DNA of 64,000 nucleotides from Rhopalosiphum padi. Lineage: Eukaryota > Arthropoda > Insecta > Hemiptera > Aphididae. The stretch lies in the NCBI RefSeq assembly GCF_020882245.1, contig NC_083598.1, forward strand, positions 45,669,858-45,733,857, in the 5' to 3' direction. A program made the translations under genes and the position numbers. The notes beneath the pieces are model-generated. The model had not been told where the DNA came from. It searched no databases and worked only from the letters and a program-made list of their open reading frames with translations. Below are positions 1 through 11,227 of this stretch, in pieces (position 1 is the first letter of the stretch; every line of letters begins with the position of its first letter).

Positions 1-2283
1 CAAAATTATTTTTTATGTTTATACATACTATACCTAATATAATACGCACACATGCTTCCTTTTTAAATTCGGATAAATAATTTATTTTATGACATATATT
101 AATTTAATTTGAAATTTCCGATAACATTTTAATATTATTTATTATTATTTTACAGTAATATATTTTAAACAAAGTTTATGCTCGAAATTATAAACAAATA
201 TATATATGTGTGTATAATATCATATCAATTATATTTATTTTTTATGCTCTTAGAACTGTGTGTGTAGCAACTAGCAAGTAGCCAAATATAACTATACTTG
301 CTAAATTGATTGAATTTTAGTGCTGAACAATAAACTATTAGGTATTTAAACTTTTTTTTTGATCTTTCACTTCAAAAGATGTAGTTGCCTTACCACAACT
401 CATATACTAAAAAATCCTAGCTACGACACTACTGAATGAATAATACGGTTTGTACGAGGACACGACGTGCGTCACAAAAAAGTACAAATAAGCGAAATAG
501 GACGTGTAAAACCTGCGATCGGGTCTACAACAATAAAATGGACGAGATTATAATAGCGAGTACGAGAGAGACGACGAGGAGAGCATATAAAGAGGGAGAG
601 AAGGACGCGACGCGCAGCAAACGGAAAAAAATCAATACGATATTTCGCTGCGGTCCATCCAAGGCGACAACCGCCGCGGTAGCTTTCACCGGGTTATTTT
701 TTCACATTATTAATATTGTTTCACATTTTTTTAATTTTTTTTTTTTTGTCACAACGCTCGTCGTCGGTGTTACGAGCGACCAACAAAATAATGAAAATAA
801 TATGTCGTTTCGATGAAAACAAAAACAAACGGCGAACGGGCAGTGAACGATCGTATTAATGCTCCGAGGATGATTCATTTGGCGGTCCCCTCCTTCGTGC
901 GCACGATATTTTTATTATTATCTCCCCCTTTACGAGCGTACGCGGTTTATCGGCCCTTTTGCGCGCGTGCATTTATATTTATAAACGAGATTTTCTCCGA
1001 GTAGGCCCGCCGTCCGAATATATAATATTAATAAATCGTCGTTGTCCGCGCGGAAATAAAAACCAAGTTTCCCGAGGCGCACACGACGATTTCGTCGCGA
1101 CACCGATTATACGTATTATTATTAAATTGGTCATCACCCATTTATCGTATTGTATACACTACTACTACTACTACTACTACTTTGTCGCGACGTTGTTTTC
1201 ATTCGTCAAAACTTCTAAAGCGCATTTTGTACCGCAGTCATTCGCTCCGTGTGTGGGAAGTGCTCTTATTTTAGAAACGTTTAATTTGAGACTACGACGG
1301 CGGCACTACGGGTGTCTCGTACTCTAAACTTGTCGTTCCATTTAAAGGCTCCGCCGGACCGGCACCGTCGCCAATGTTGGTAGCACTGCCGGAGCATCCG
1401 TCACCGTATCAGTTTTAATAGTAGCGTTATCTACGCGTCTGTTCAGCCGCCGCGTCCATCCTACAATCATTCATTGCGGCGGTAGTTTTCTCTCACTCAC
1501 GCTCAGACACTTTCTAATCACTCTTTCTCTCTCCCTCACTGCCGCCCGCCGATCAACAAAAGGAGACGGCGGAGCGGATGAGAACGGTGAAAAAACCAAA
1601 TAAAATTAGCCAACCGTATATGTAAGTGTGTGTGTGCATCGGTTGGATGAGTAAATGCTGATAATAGACTAAGACAAGGGAGAAAGAAAAAATAAACTTA
1701 AGAAATCGAACCGAGATCAGACTCCAAAGTTCAAATTCGACACACAAAAGGAAAGAAATAATTCAGCATAATATTTAATAATATTAATGTTAAGTGATGA
1801 GATTTGTTTTATTCTCAAATCGTACACACTCAAGACGCGTATCGTGGAAAATGATACGAAACAAATAGTGGATTATAAATAATATTAGAGAAAAAAACCA
1901 ACAAAATAAAGTAGAGAGCATCAAGTTTGAAATACGTATAATTTGTCGATGAGAAATTAAACACGCATGCATTAAAATACTTAAAATAATATATAGGTAT
2001 AAAATAAATGCTCCTACGGGAACATATCGCTTTATAACAATGTATATTATGATTATTAGATTTTTTATTGAAATGTTAGTATGTTTTTGAATTTATAAAT
2101 ATTTTTTTTTTGTTTTTTTTTTTGTAATAATAAAAGATTACGTTGTGGAAGTACTAATATTATATATATATTTTTTTTTATTTATTTTATTTAATACCAA
2201 AACGTAAAGACGAAAACTTTGTTTTATAAATATACATATTATTATATGCGTATTATTGTATATAAGTTGTTGTTGAATTATTT
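1..2283. other. Intergenic region with CpG-rich segment
   Basis: I see no gene I can support here. The ends are AT-rich, but about 430-1570 is clearly richer in CG dinucleotides and holds an ACT triplet microsatellite (about 1158-1180) and a CT-rich tract around 1490-1540. This looks like promoter or 5' untranslated sequence of a gene whose coding part is not visible. The open frames in it have no recognisable domain and biased, low-complexity composition. The downstream side of cofilin, with its polyadenylation signals, occupies about 2170-2283. Confidence 0.5.
1158..1180. repeat. ACT triplet microsatellite
   Basis: About eight uninterrupted copies of the triplet ACT (CTA/TAC in other registers) lie within the CpG-rich segment. 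This is a simple repeat and likely to vary in length between individuals. Confidence 0.9.
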
Positions 2284-2730
2284 TTACTGTCTGTCGGTGG
2301 ACCTGAGCTTCTCCTCGATGACTTCTTGGGAAGCTTCCGAATGGTCAGTAGCCTGGAACGCCTTGTGTACGCCGACCAGTGATTTCTTGAGCGCGTCGTA
2401 GCTGGATGAGTAGACCATCTTCTTCTTGACTTTAGCAGTGTCCGGGCACCAGCAAAGCAAGAAGAGCTTTTGCTTCTTTGAGCTCTCGGATGTGCCCTGG
2501 CACTGGTGAGTGTACTCAAAGTCAAACAGACCGTAACGGCATTCTTGCGGGCCGGCCTTTTGTAGGTCTTCTAGGAACAGGTCGTAAGTAGAGTTGCGCT
2601 CGCCGATCACTTCGATGTCGATCTGCTTTTCATCCTTGATGTGAAACACCACGTACCTGTGCTTCTTGTCCTTTTTGATCTCCTCGTAGACCTTTTTGCA
2701 CGCATCCGCTACGGTTACTCCCGATGCCAT
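2284..2730 (-). CDS. tsr: Cofilin / actin-depolymerizing factor (twinstar)
   Basis: Complete 148-residue ADF/cofilin, the same length as the fly protein twinstar as I recall it. It binds actin filaments and monomers in the cytoplasm and drives filament severing and turnover. The start MASGVTV carries the conserved Ser3, which in the family is the LIM-kinase inhibitory site reversed by Slingshot. Further ADF-H hallmarks are DEKQIDIEV (about residues 33-41), YGLFDFEY, the CQGTSESSKKQKLFLL core, the actin-binding helix KMVYSSSYDALKKSL and the C-terminus EEKLRSTDRQ. The frame has no intron, and no splice acceptor sits at the ATG; in other insects the first intron commonly falls right after the initiator codon. 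Third codon positions are rich in G/C compared with neighbouring genes, as expected for high expression. Two AATAAA signals on the minus strand (2177-2186) lie about 100 bases past the stop, followed by an A-rich stretch. It could be the functional single gene with introns lost, or an intact retrocopy. Confidence 0.96.
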   Translation of the reverse strand: MASGVTVADACKKVYEEIKKDKKHRYVVFHIKDEKQIDIEVIGERNSTYDLFLEDLQKAGPQECRYGLFDFEYTHQCQGTSESSKKQKLFLLCWCPDTAKVKKKMVYSSSYDALKKSLVGVHKAFQATDHSEASQEVIEEKLRSTDRQ

Positions 2731-2961
2731 TTCGAACCGATTTACGATTACAATTAGATTGTGCGTGTGCGCAACAAACGTTTAACGCTTCGACGGGCGA
2801 AAAACGGAACAGGGCGCGGGTTTTTAGGGTAAATTACTAACACACACGATCAGAGAGAATATGTATAAAACGCCCGACGTCCGCCGCAGAAAAGCACTTC
2901 GACAATTTGTTGTACTGTACAGCACAGTGTTGTACTACTACGGGCATTGGATTCTTACAAT

Positions 2962-3120
2962 ATGACTCAGCTCGACTCCGATTTAAGCACTCCCCAAGGA
3001 GAATATATGTACGTTATCATGGAAGAGTATGTTACGCGACGCGTTACCGCACGATATCGTGCCTGTGTAGACACTGCACTACACGGCTCCTGTCAGCTGA
3101 CCGTAATCAGATGCCGGTGA
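2962..3120 (+). CDS. Short open frame, 52 codons, unknown
   Basis: ATG-started frame of 52 residues (begins MTQLDSDLSTPQGEYMYVIM, ends at TGA 3118-3120) in the CpG-rich spacer divergent from cofilin. A TATAAAA box at 2864-2870 is placed correctly for a transcript starting near 2895, and the frame is the first ATG after it. I recognise no domain, and its Arg/Cys-rich second half is typical of chance frames in CG-rich DNA. It could equally be untranslated leader or part of the cofilin promoter. Confidence 0.15.
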   Translation: MTQLDSDLSTPQGEYMYVIMEEYVTRRVTARYRACVDTALHGSCQLTVIRCR

Positions 3121-3149
3121 TACAAATCGCGCGGACAACTTACTATCAG

Positions 3150-3260
3150 GACTACTTCTGTCTTCTAAATTTGAATTTCATCTTCCTAAGCTTAAAGTTT
3201 TTCAGAAGTAGTCTCTATCACGAATTAAAGTATACCCAATAAAGTATATTTTAATTCGTG
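3150..3260. repeat. Two adjacent short inverted repeats
   Basis: GACTACTTCTG at 3150-3160 is perfectly complementary to CAGAAGTAGTC at 3203-3213. Immediately after it, CACGAATTAAAGTATA (3219-3234) pairs with TATATTTTAATTCGTG (3245-3260), with a small mismatch. The arrangement predicts two consecutive hairpins. Function unknown. Confidence 0.7.
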
Positions 3261-3786
3261 GTCTCTACCTTCATTTTCTATGCGCGACGTTTGAATAGAG
3301 ATTAGATCATTCAAACATTTATTTTTTTCGATTATTTTTATGCATCAACAAGTATAAGTATCTACTGATTACTGTTATTATTATTTTGTAGATTTCATTT
3401 TTCTGCACCATTATTATAATTATTATAATATAATATGTATTAATCGTAGCTATCTCGAATATTTAAAGATATTTTACATATTTTTAAGAATATCATAATA
3501 ATTTTAATAAATTAAAATAAATTATCGTTTTACCTTGAACATACAGATATAACACCTGTAATTGCAGCAATTTAAAAATCAATGTCTAAGATTTTATAAA
3601 AATTTAAATTTTATTAGAATTAACTTGGAATTGTATTTTAATAAGAACTTTAGGTAGGTGTTAGGTATACATTTTTTTATTTACGTTATTATTTAATAAT
3701 AATGATTAATTCATCTCTTTAGACGCGTGTAGAAAATATAAAAATATAAGCATGATTACAGGATTGCGACTATGCTTACCTATTGG

Positions 3787-4229
3787 CAGTGGCGGATTTA
3801 AGGAAAAAAGCTTTAGCGGCATATTATTTAAAAGGCCCAATCTTTTTGAATTGTCGTGGAACTCGTAGAGAACTTTACACCCACCTTCTCTCAGATCTTA
3901 AAAAACTATTTAACTAGTTAGGTAATGAAACAATATAAATAAAAATAGTTATAATGATGCCGGTGTGTGGATTTGACTGTACATAGATAATACGTACGAG
4001 TACGAATAAATTACACAGTATTATTGTTATTTGTTATCCCAAATATCATTACTTGATGTGTTACAATCCAAAACTTCAAAACCTTTAGAAATAACTAATT
4101 ATACTTGACAATTTTTGTTGAAATGAAAATAAGTAAGGACTGAGGACTGGGACACTGGGTACGGGGGGCCTTTTCGTGTAGGGGTCCAGGCGGCGAATGC
4201 CCATTTCCCCCCCGTTAAATCCACTACTG
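3787..4229. mobile_element. hAT-like MITE, diverged
   Basis: Left end CAGTGGCGGATTTAA and right end (reverse strand) CAGTAGTGGATTTAA match at 13 of 15 bases. The element is 443 bp with no transposase frame and contains C/G runs near the right end. CAGTGGCG-type termini are typical of short non-autonomous hAT elements. I could not find a clean 8-bp target duplication, so the copy is probably old. Confidence 0.7.
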
Positions 4230-5126
4230 GGCTCTGCCTATCGACACGATACTTTTAAACTTTACGATATCTAAACAAAATTAGAAAATATTCTCAGATT
4301 GTTAACAAATGTATTTATATTTTAATATATTTAATTATAAAAATTTTAATATAGTGATATTATAGCAGTATATACTACATAATATAAAAAAACGTTAAAA
4401 CTAAAACAATGAACAATACTAGGTATATTAACTAAACTAACTTCAATGATGGAACTATGTATACTGAGATTTGAGGTCAGTGGATACAATTTTTTTGGAG
4501 GCCCTATTATATCTGTAACCTAATTTACTAAACATTATGTAATTAAATGGAGTACTATTAGTTAATAAAAAAATTAAAAAACTGCAAGTAAAAATTAATT
4601 TTTGAATTATATAATAATATGATTAAGTACAATAATAATCATTTTTTCTGCTTTGATCCTGAGCAGATGACTGAACTAACAATGATAGATTCAATTTTTT
4701 AGGTATGGCAAGTGATATGAACAGAGATTTATAAATATTATAATAAAGGTATATCTTAACAACTTTAGTTACAAGTAGTTTTTACGACTTTACGAGTATG
4801 AAATATTATAAATAATATTTTATTATCACTTGTGTCATCGTGGAGAAGTGGTGGGCAAAAATTCCAAAGGGAATATTTTGATAAGTCTTAGCGGACACAC
4901 TGTGCGGGAACGAACACGTTGTGCACGGTTGGTGACTTAAGCGCTAAGCGGTGATACGTAAACATAACTGTAATCCAAAATACGTACACGTCTCACCAGT
5001 CACCTCTCATATTGTCCATAGCTTGTTTAGTAAACTAGTCTATGTACGTTTTTTTAAATTGTAGTACGAAACTTCGAGCCATCGTCATCAACTGTTATTG
5101 TCTGAGTTAAATTTTGTTCTATAAAA

Positions 5127-8095
5127 ATGGTAAAAAAGGAGAAATATGAACCTTTGTTCACCAAAGAAGAAGAACAACTGTTGTCTGATTTTAGCAGAAA
5201 TGTTACCACCAAGTCTTTAGCACTGTTCTATGGAAGCGCTTTCATGGTCTCTGCATTGCCCATATGTAAGTACTACCAAAATATCTTTAATTACCAGTTT
5301 ACCATACTAATTTAATTTGTCCTCTCTAATCCAAATTATTTGTTTGCACAGGGCTTTATTGGAGAATTCACATGATTGAAATGATGCCAGCCCTCGTTTG
5401 GTTCATTCTTGTCACTTTGGGCAGCACATACCTTATCTCATTCGCCTATAAAAACACTAAATTCATACTGAAACACAAGGTATGTATTGGACTTTCTGTT
5501 TTTATGTAATATTCTGTATATTAAGTGACGAGTGTAAAATATGCATTTTGATTGTGTAGATCGCGATCAAAAGGGAAGAAGCAGTGACCAGAGAAATCGC
5601 TAGAAAATATGCTGATGACAAAAAAATAAGCAAGAAAGAAAAGGATGAAAAGTAAATATTGATTAATTTATTATTTTATTAAAATGCATTCAACTATTAT
5701 GCCACCACACCATACAACCTGTTTTACCTTCAAGCGGTTGTCCCATGTTGTTTACACTTAAATTGAAATATGTTTTTCCAATGCTGGTTTTAAGTAGGTA
5801 CTTAAATTTTTATCACACATAATGGAAAATTGGAAAATATATAAATTCATTAAAACATTTTATTAATTACATTGATATTAAAAATATAATTAATAATTAT
5901 TGACTTTTTAACTATATTTAAATTAAGTTAAAATGTATTACAGGTAACTTATAAATACCTATTGTATGAATAGTAGTGAGACTCATTTGGTCAATCACTT
6001 GTGGCAGATAACTAAACTAGTTTTATCAAAAATTGTGGTTTAAACACCGCTTGCACGATCACTTGAAGATTAAAATATACTAATTATTATAACAGACTTC
6101 ATATACTGACATTCCAATTGTGGATAAAAAAAAGAAGAAGTTGTGTAAAAATAGAGCTCAAAAAATATTTCTCAATGTTTTTTTATAAAAATTAACTCAA
6201 ATCCAAATATTCAGTTGAATTTATAAGATAGGAAGTAGTGAAGGTTATTATAGCTCTCGGGGTAATCATGTCTGAATATGGGATGATTCAGAGTTCATTA
6301 CATATCCCCCTCGTGGTATTTTGAAATAAAATGCGAATCGTGTTATCAACATTTTGAAAATCAGGTCAAGTGACTATCATACTTTCATATACACGAACCA
6401 TGTAATTTACAATTATTTGTAAATTTGTGTTTTATGTTTTTTCCGTAGTGTTATATATTTATTACAAATTATTATATTAGGGTAATTAAAATATTGGCAC
6501 TTAATAGTTAAATTAATTAAAACTTGATGTTTACTAATTTGACATTGTTAACTCTTTACTTGTTAATATTACAATAAGTTGCATTAATTTACAATAGTTT
6601 TAAATTTATATTATAAATAACTGAAAATTGTCCCTTTTAAAATGGTTATTAGTTAATGTATTGAATATTAAATTTATTTAAATTATTTTGAATATAGATT
6701 GGCTGCATTAAAAAATTATAAGTAAGATAAATAGATTATTGTGTTTTCAACTTTATTTAACTTGGATCTAATTATTAGAAATGACTTCTTCAAAAGTGTT
6801 TTTAAGAAAATGTATAAAAATGTGATATTTTTTATTAGCTTTTAAGGCAATTTATTTAGTATAAATTAAAATAACATTTTATTTACTATTTTATTGTTTG
6901 ATTTTAGAGCTCTATTCCAAAAAAACGACGTAGCAGACTATGAAGCAACAGCATTTTCAATTTTCTACAACAATGCATTATTTTTGGTCATTGTAGTTTT
7001 GCTCAGTTTCTATCTTCTGAAGGGATTCTCAACAACAGCGTATCCTTTTAAAATATACTTCATATTTGAGAAATTTAAACTTAAATTGTATTACACGAGT
7101 TAAGATCATGACCGGTGTTTTTAACGTGCAACCGGCCCATTGTTGGTTTACTAAATTTCCATCCTCTGCCTTCTATGGTTAGTAGGGGTATGAGTTGAAG
7201 GAAGTTATTTTGTCTGCATGACTGGTTATGATCTTAATATTTTTGGCAGAGTATAGAAATGGCGATTAATATTAATGAGTCCAATTTTTGATATTTTAAT
7301 GATATTCATGGTTTATTATTGTCATATTTTGTTTATAGCATTGCATTTTTACAAAACAATAGGAATATAAATTTTCTTTTTTCTGTTTTTGAGATTTGAG
7401 ATACAAATTTATTCTGGAACAAAATAATTTAAAAATATTACTGAAGTATCTATTTCATTTCTTTAGTTTTCTTTTACTTAATACATTTATACAAATTGTG
7501 TAATCAAAATCTGAGAGAAAATAATTTATTTACATGTTAACTAAATCACATAAAAACATAATACAGTCGACTCTCGATAATTCGAAGTTGACGGGACTGT
7601 TGAAAAACTTCGAATTAGTGAGCGTTCAAATTGTTGAGTAGTTCGAAATAACGAGAGGGCAAAAAAAATTAGAATTATAGAGTTAATAAAAAACATAGTA
7701 TTATTAGTTTTTGAAGAAATCTGTAATGGTTTTCTGCTTCATTGAATTTAGTTTCATTTTTGAATGTATACTTTGAATTTCCGAGCGTTGAACGAATGAT
7801 ACTTTGAATTGTCAAGTGATAGTGGCCAATTTTCCCAAAATTTAATTTCGAATTACCTAGTCTACTTAAATGCATTATTTTTCTTCAAATTACTGTGTGA
7901 TTTTCAAGAGACCTAGTATTTACTATGAATTATCGAGAGTCGACTGTACATAACTCGACCAAAATGTTAACACTTATTGATTTTGATTTATATATATAAT
8001 GAGATTACCTTAACTCAAATATTTATAGGAATTACATATTTTCTGTTGGAATTGCAAGTGGATTAATTGCTTTGTTTTCAACTGGAACTCAGTAA
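5127..8095 (+). CDS. SSR3: Translocon-associated protein subunit gamma (SSR3)
   Basis: Complete five-exon gene: 5127-5265, 5352-5479, 5560-5651, 6908-7039 and 8029-8095. The spliced product is 185 residues, the length I know for the vertebrate protein. TRAP-gamma is a polytopic ER membrane subunit of the translocon-associated protein complex, which sits beside Sec61 and helps the insertion of some secretory and membrane proteins. Recognisable stretches are the basic start MVKKEKYEPLFTKEEEQLL, a first membrane segment running into WLYWRIHM across the first splice, ISFAYKNTKFILKHK after the second segment, a charged cytosolic loop (SKKEKDEKALFQKNDVADYE), FSIFYNNALFLVIVV, and a last hydrophobic segment ending in STGTQ. 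All introns are GT-AG and keep frame. The fourth intron carries a pogo-like element. An AATAAA lies at 8392-8397. Certain by family resemblance. Confidence 0.96.
7564..7946. mobile_element. Pogo/mariner-like MITE in SSR3 intron 4
   Basis: The 383-bp element is bounded by inverted repeats that are identical over at least 20 bases (each end begins CAGTCGACTCTCGATAATTC), flanked on both sides by TA (7562-7563 and 7947-7948), the target duplication of the Tc1/mariner/pogo superfamily. The interior has no intact transposase. Its only open frame (minus strand, about 66 codons) shows no domain. Several internal stretches echo the terminal motif with TTCGAATT-type words. Confidence 0.88.
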
Positions 8096-8608
8096 TCATT
8101 CTTTGTGACCTGCCACCTCAACATCGCAGAATTCAAGTTCTATGAACTTACGATGTTATACAGAAAGAAGTATATGGACTACAAAAAAATTGTGTATACA
8201 ATTTGTTTAAATAATATATTAGATCCTAATGTATAAAAAAAATGTATTTTTTTTTTTTTTTACTATTGTTTGAAAAAGTTATTTACTTAAAACATCTATT
8301 GCAAGAGTTCAATCACCCTCTACTTGCTAACCATAATATAATAGTTTATAATTGTTCATTTTTAATTTTTTTTAAGATAAATATGTATTAAAATAAAAAA
8401 CTATAATAGTTTTTATATCTATATTATATTCTAGTTATTCATTTATATCCATTAGGTAGTTTTACAAGACTTAATCAATGCTGTCAGAATAATTAAGTTG
8501 AAATATGTTTTTAAAAGTTGGGTAAACATTTTTCTGCATTGATATACATTGATTAAAGTTTTTACAGCTACAATATCTATTTCAATGCAAAAATGGATTT
8601 ATTCTTGT

Positions 8609-8763
8609 CAGTGCCGTAGAAACTGGGTGTGCACCGTACACGGACCACAGGCCTCATACTATATTGCAGGTCCTCAAAAAAATGTATAATACGGCCACAC
8701 TGGGTGTTTAGATTTTGGTTTGCACACAGGCCTCAAATAGTCTAGTTACAGGCTACAGCACTG
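8609..8763. mobile_element. Short hAT-like MITE
   Basis: 155-bp element with ends CAGTGCCGTAG and, on the reverse strand, CAGTGCTGTAG (10 of 11 identical). The flanking octamers ATTCTTGT (8601-8608) and AGTCTTGT (8764-8771) match at 7 of 8, fitting a hAT 8-bp target duplication. Termini resemble those of the element at 21901-22068. Confidence 0.75.
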
Positions 8764-9690
8764 AGTCTTGTCATGTACATAAAACACTTAGTCCTTTGAA
8801 GTTTTAAACAATCTTAATGAATAAATGATTGAAATAATACATTTAATTTGTAGTTTAAATTTTTGATATAAGTAAGACAGCTAAAAATTCTTATCATTGA
8901 TATGTTCAAAATAGTATTGAGAGTAAGTAAGTTACTGAAATTGATCAAATTTGATCTTTTGTTGAGTTTTTAAAAAGTGTCCAATTAGTTGTAAGAAGTC
9001 TTAGTAATATCCTAATCTATCCAAAATTGTAATTGGGTAATATTAGTAATTACTAATTACTAGGGTTCTAGTATCAATGCATTTACATTATTTTTTTTTA
9101 GGAATGTTGAATTTTATGTTTTCCAACTACAAATGTGTTTCAAGTACACAGTGTTCTAGTAATACAGTTTAATGCAGTGTATGACATTTTAGAACATTAT
9201 AAAAACTAAAATATAAATAATTAATTTTGTACAAAAATAAAATAAAAAAAGTCAAATTTATCTTGTGACACCTACAGATTAGTTGGATATTTGTATAAAT
9301 AACTTTCATTAACATATTTTTATATGGCACATTAATATTATTTCAAACATAATTGAAGTATTAATATAAAAAAAAAAAAATTTATGTCACGTAGGTATTT
9401 TTTGATATTTTTTAGTGAATTAAAATGTGAGTCCTACACTAATATCTTAAACTTAACTTTAAATATAGCTTAAATGGACCTCGTTTTTCAAAATATAATT
9501 AAATGTCGATGAAATTGATGATATTAAACTAATATAAAAAGATGATTTTAAATTAGTTTTATGCTAAGGGGTCGCCGGTCGCCACACCAACATTTGTTTT
9601 CTCGGTCAATCTCCCACATAATGTAGGAACAACGATAGGTTCCACGATTACAATTCTCTGGTTCAGTTTAGGTAAAAGGCACCTATTATA

Positions 9691-9888
9691 TATTTTACAA
9701 AGAAGAATATTTCCTGTGCGTTGACCGGATAGATTTTTAATATTTACATTTTTGAATAAGTTATTAATGGTTAAAGACAATCAAAATGATTTCAAATTAA
9801 AACACGCTTATATATTTTATAAAAAAAATATGTAAATATTAAAAGTCTATCTGGCCAATACATAGGAAATATTTGTGTATTTTTTATA
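9691..9888. repeat. Imperfect foldback, arms about 58 bp
   Basis: The reverse complement of 9691-9748 closely matches 9831-9888: both share TGTAAATATTAAAA, CTATC, GG, CAA and AGGAAATATT in order, with scattered substitutions. The arms are separated by about 82 bases. It could be a diverged foldback transposon or an inverted duplication. A minus-strand open frame of 73 codons overlaps the left arm (9559-9780), but I recognise no domain in it. Confidence 0.7.
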
Positions 9889-11120
9889 TTCGCATTATTA
9901 TGCGTAAATTTAAATAATTTAATACAACTAGGTACTTAAGATACCTATATAGGTAATATATTACTCGTTTACCGTCTACCTACAAAACCTACCAATCTAC
10001 TTTGGTCATTGTCAAATAATATATTAAATAATAAATGTGTGCATATATTATTATGAGTGTATTAAACTCGCATATTCGCATTATATTATGTGATTTACAT
10101 AATAGGTACGTATGAGTATAATATAGTGAAAGTGAATATTTAAATTAATGTATGTTATTGGGTAGGTACATATAACTTATTTTAAACTGTAATCAATACG
10201 AGATTTAGTCCTTCGTCGCTCATCTATACAGCAGTTAGACGTTAGACGTTAGTATAGTTAAACGTCGTGATCGGGACATGGCAATCTTTTGGCCAACATT
10301 AATATATAGTAAACAGTGTAAACAAGGTGCCATCGCGGTTTTTATAAAGCAGCTGTATAGTCCGCGAAGCGAAGATTCGATTGAGTCGGATTATGGCGTG
10401 CGGCATGAGGTTTAGACGTTTGTTTTTTAGTGAACCGCAGAAAGTAAACCTGCACGCGTACACTGTACACACATACAAATGCAATTATCACGCCGTTCGT
10501 GCTCGAATTTTGAAATGGCATTCCGACCGGACGTCGGTAGTCGACTGTCGACGACACCAGTTCCGGACACGCCATCATAGTCTAACAATCGAGTTGCGAG
10601 TACGTATTCGGGATAAATTTGTGGGGAGGCGGTTGAACCCCCCTGTGTACACGCTTGCCGAGTCGTTACCGAAGTAAATAACAGTGAAACACACCGAAAA
10701 AAAAGCGTACTAATCCAAAACCCTACGGCGTTTTACTCGTTTTAGGCCGAAAATAAACAACGGGCAATGCACTAGTATAGTAGAAAACGATTTCCCGGGC
10801 GTCGGAGTATTCGAAACGTGAAAACACTGAAAACTGGTTGGCACGGGATTTACCTACTACTGTACCGCTGTTATAGTTTCGTCAGAGTTGGTAGCGTTGG
10901 TAGCGTTGGTTCGCATTATCAAACCGATTTGATGAACAATGATCTCTGCGGTCAAAGGACGTGTGATATACCGTGATAAAGTGTAAATACGACCAAAACA
11001 ACAAAACAGTAAATACTAAATTATTATAATTTATTATCGTCGTTCGAGCGTAATTTATTTACCAGCCGTTTCGAACCCCGCGCAGCTATAAATCTCGCCT
11101 GCCAAAAGTCCAAGTTCACG

Positions 11121-11227
11121 ATGTGCGGTTATCGGAATTAGTGTGTTCGATGGAATTCAAAGGTGCGCGTTTCATCGGGATTTGTGCCGACGAAATTGGT
11201 CATGAACGAAGAACAAGTTGGCTTTAA
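11121..11227 (+). promoter_or_regulatory. Two upstream open reading frames before Fbxl4
   Basis: A six-codon frame (ATG 11121, TAG 11139-11141) is followed by a second frame with ATG at 11150 and stop TAA at 11225-11227, which overlaps the presumed Fbxl4 start (ATG 11202) in another register. If the transcript starts upstream, as expected, the overlapping frame would lower initiation at the main ATG, which would have to be reached by leaky scanning. Confidence 0.5.

Larger units (their letters stand above)
2731..5126. other. Intergenic: cofilin and SSR3 upstream regions
   Basis: About 2731-3130 is moderately GC-rich and must include the cofilin promoter. A plus-oriented TATAAAA sits at 2864-2870, ahead of a short open frame (listed separately). 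3150-3260 carries two adjacent inverted repeats. 3787-4229 is a transposon-like element. 4850-5126 is less AT-rich and is the likely SSR3 promoter and 5' leader. The rest is AT-rich with nothing recognisable. Confidence 0.5.
8096..11201. other. Intergenic: SSR3 3' end to Fbxl4 leader
   Basis: Contains the SSR3 3' UTR with AATAAA (8392-8397), a small hAT-like element (8609-8763), AT-rich filler, a long imperfect foldback (9691-9888), and from about 10200 a CG-richer stretch that is probably the Fbxl4 promoter and leader. The tandem words TTGGTAGCG around 10890-10910 are in this stretch. Overlapping open frames on both strands at 10299-10677 have no recognisable content. Confidence 0.5.

Noticed and set aside
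436..1327. Overlapping plus-strand frames in the first CpG-rich segment
   Set aside because: No domain, long homopolymer-derived Phe and Tyr runs, no splice structure. Likely promoter or untranslated sequence.
7675..7875. 66-codon minus frame inside the pogo-like element
   Set aside because: No transposase motif; too short and AT-biased to be more than chance.
9559..9780. 73-codon minus frame
   Set aside because: Starts at a non-ATG codon, overlaps one arm of the foldback, has no matching upstream exon and no known domain.
10299..10677. Three overlapping frames on both strands before Fbxl4
   Set aside because: Mutually exclusive frames in CG-richer leader DNA with no domain or conserved motif.
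11163..11201. Upstream extension of Fbxl4 exon 1
   Set aside because: The frame is open only back to a GTG; the first in-frame ATG is at 11202.
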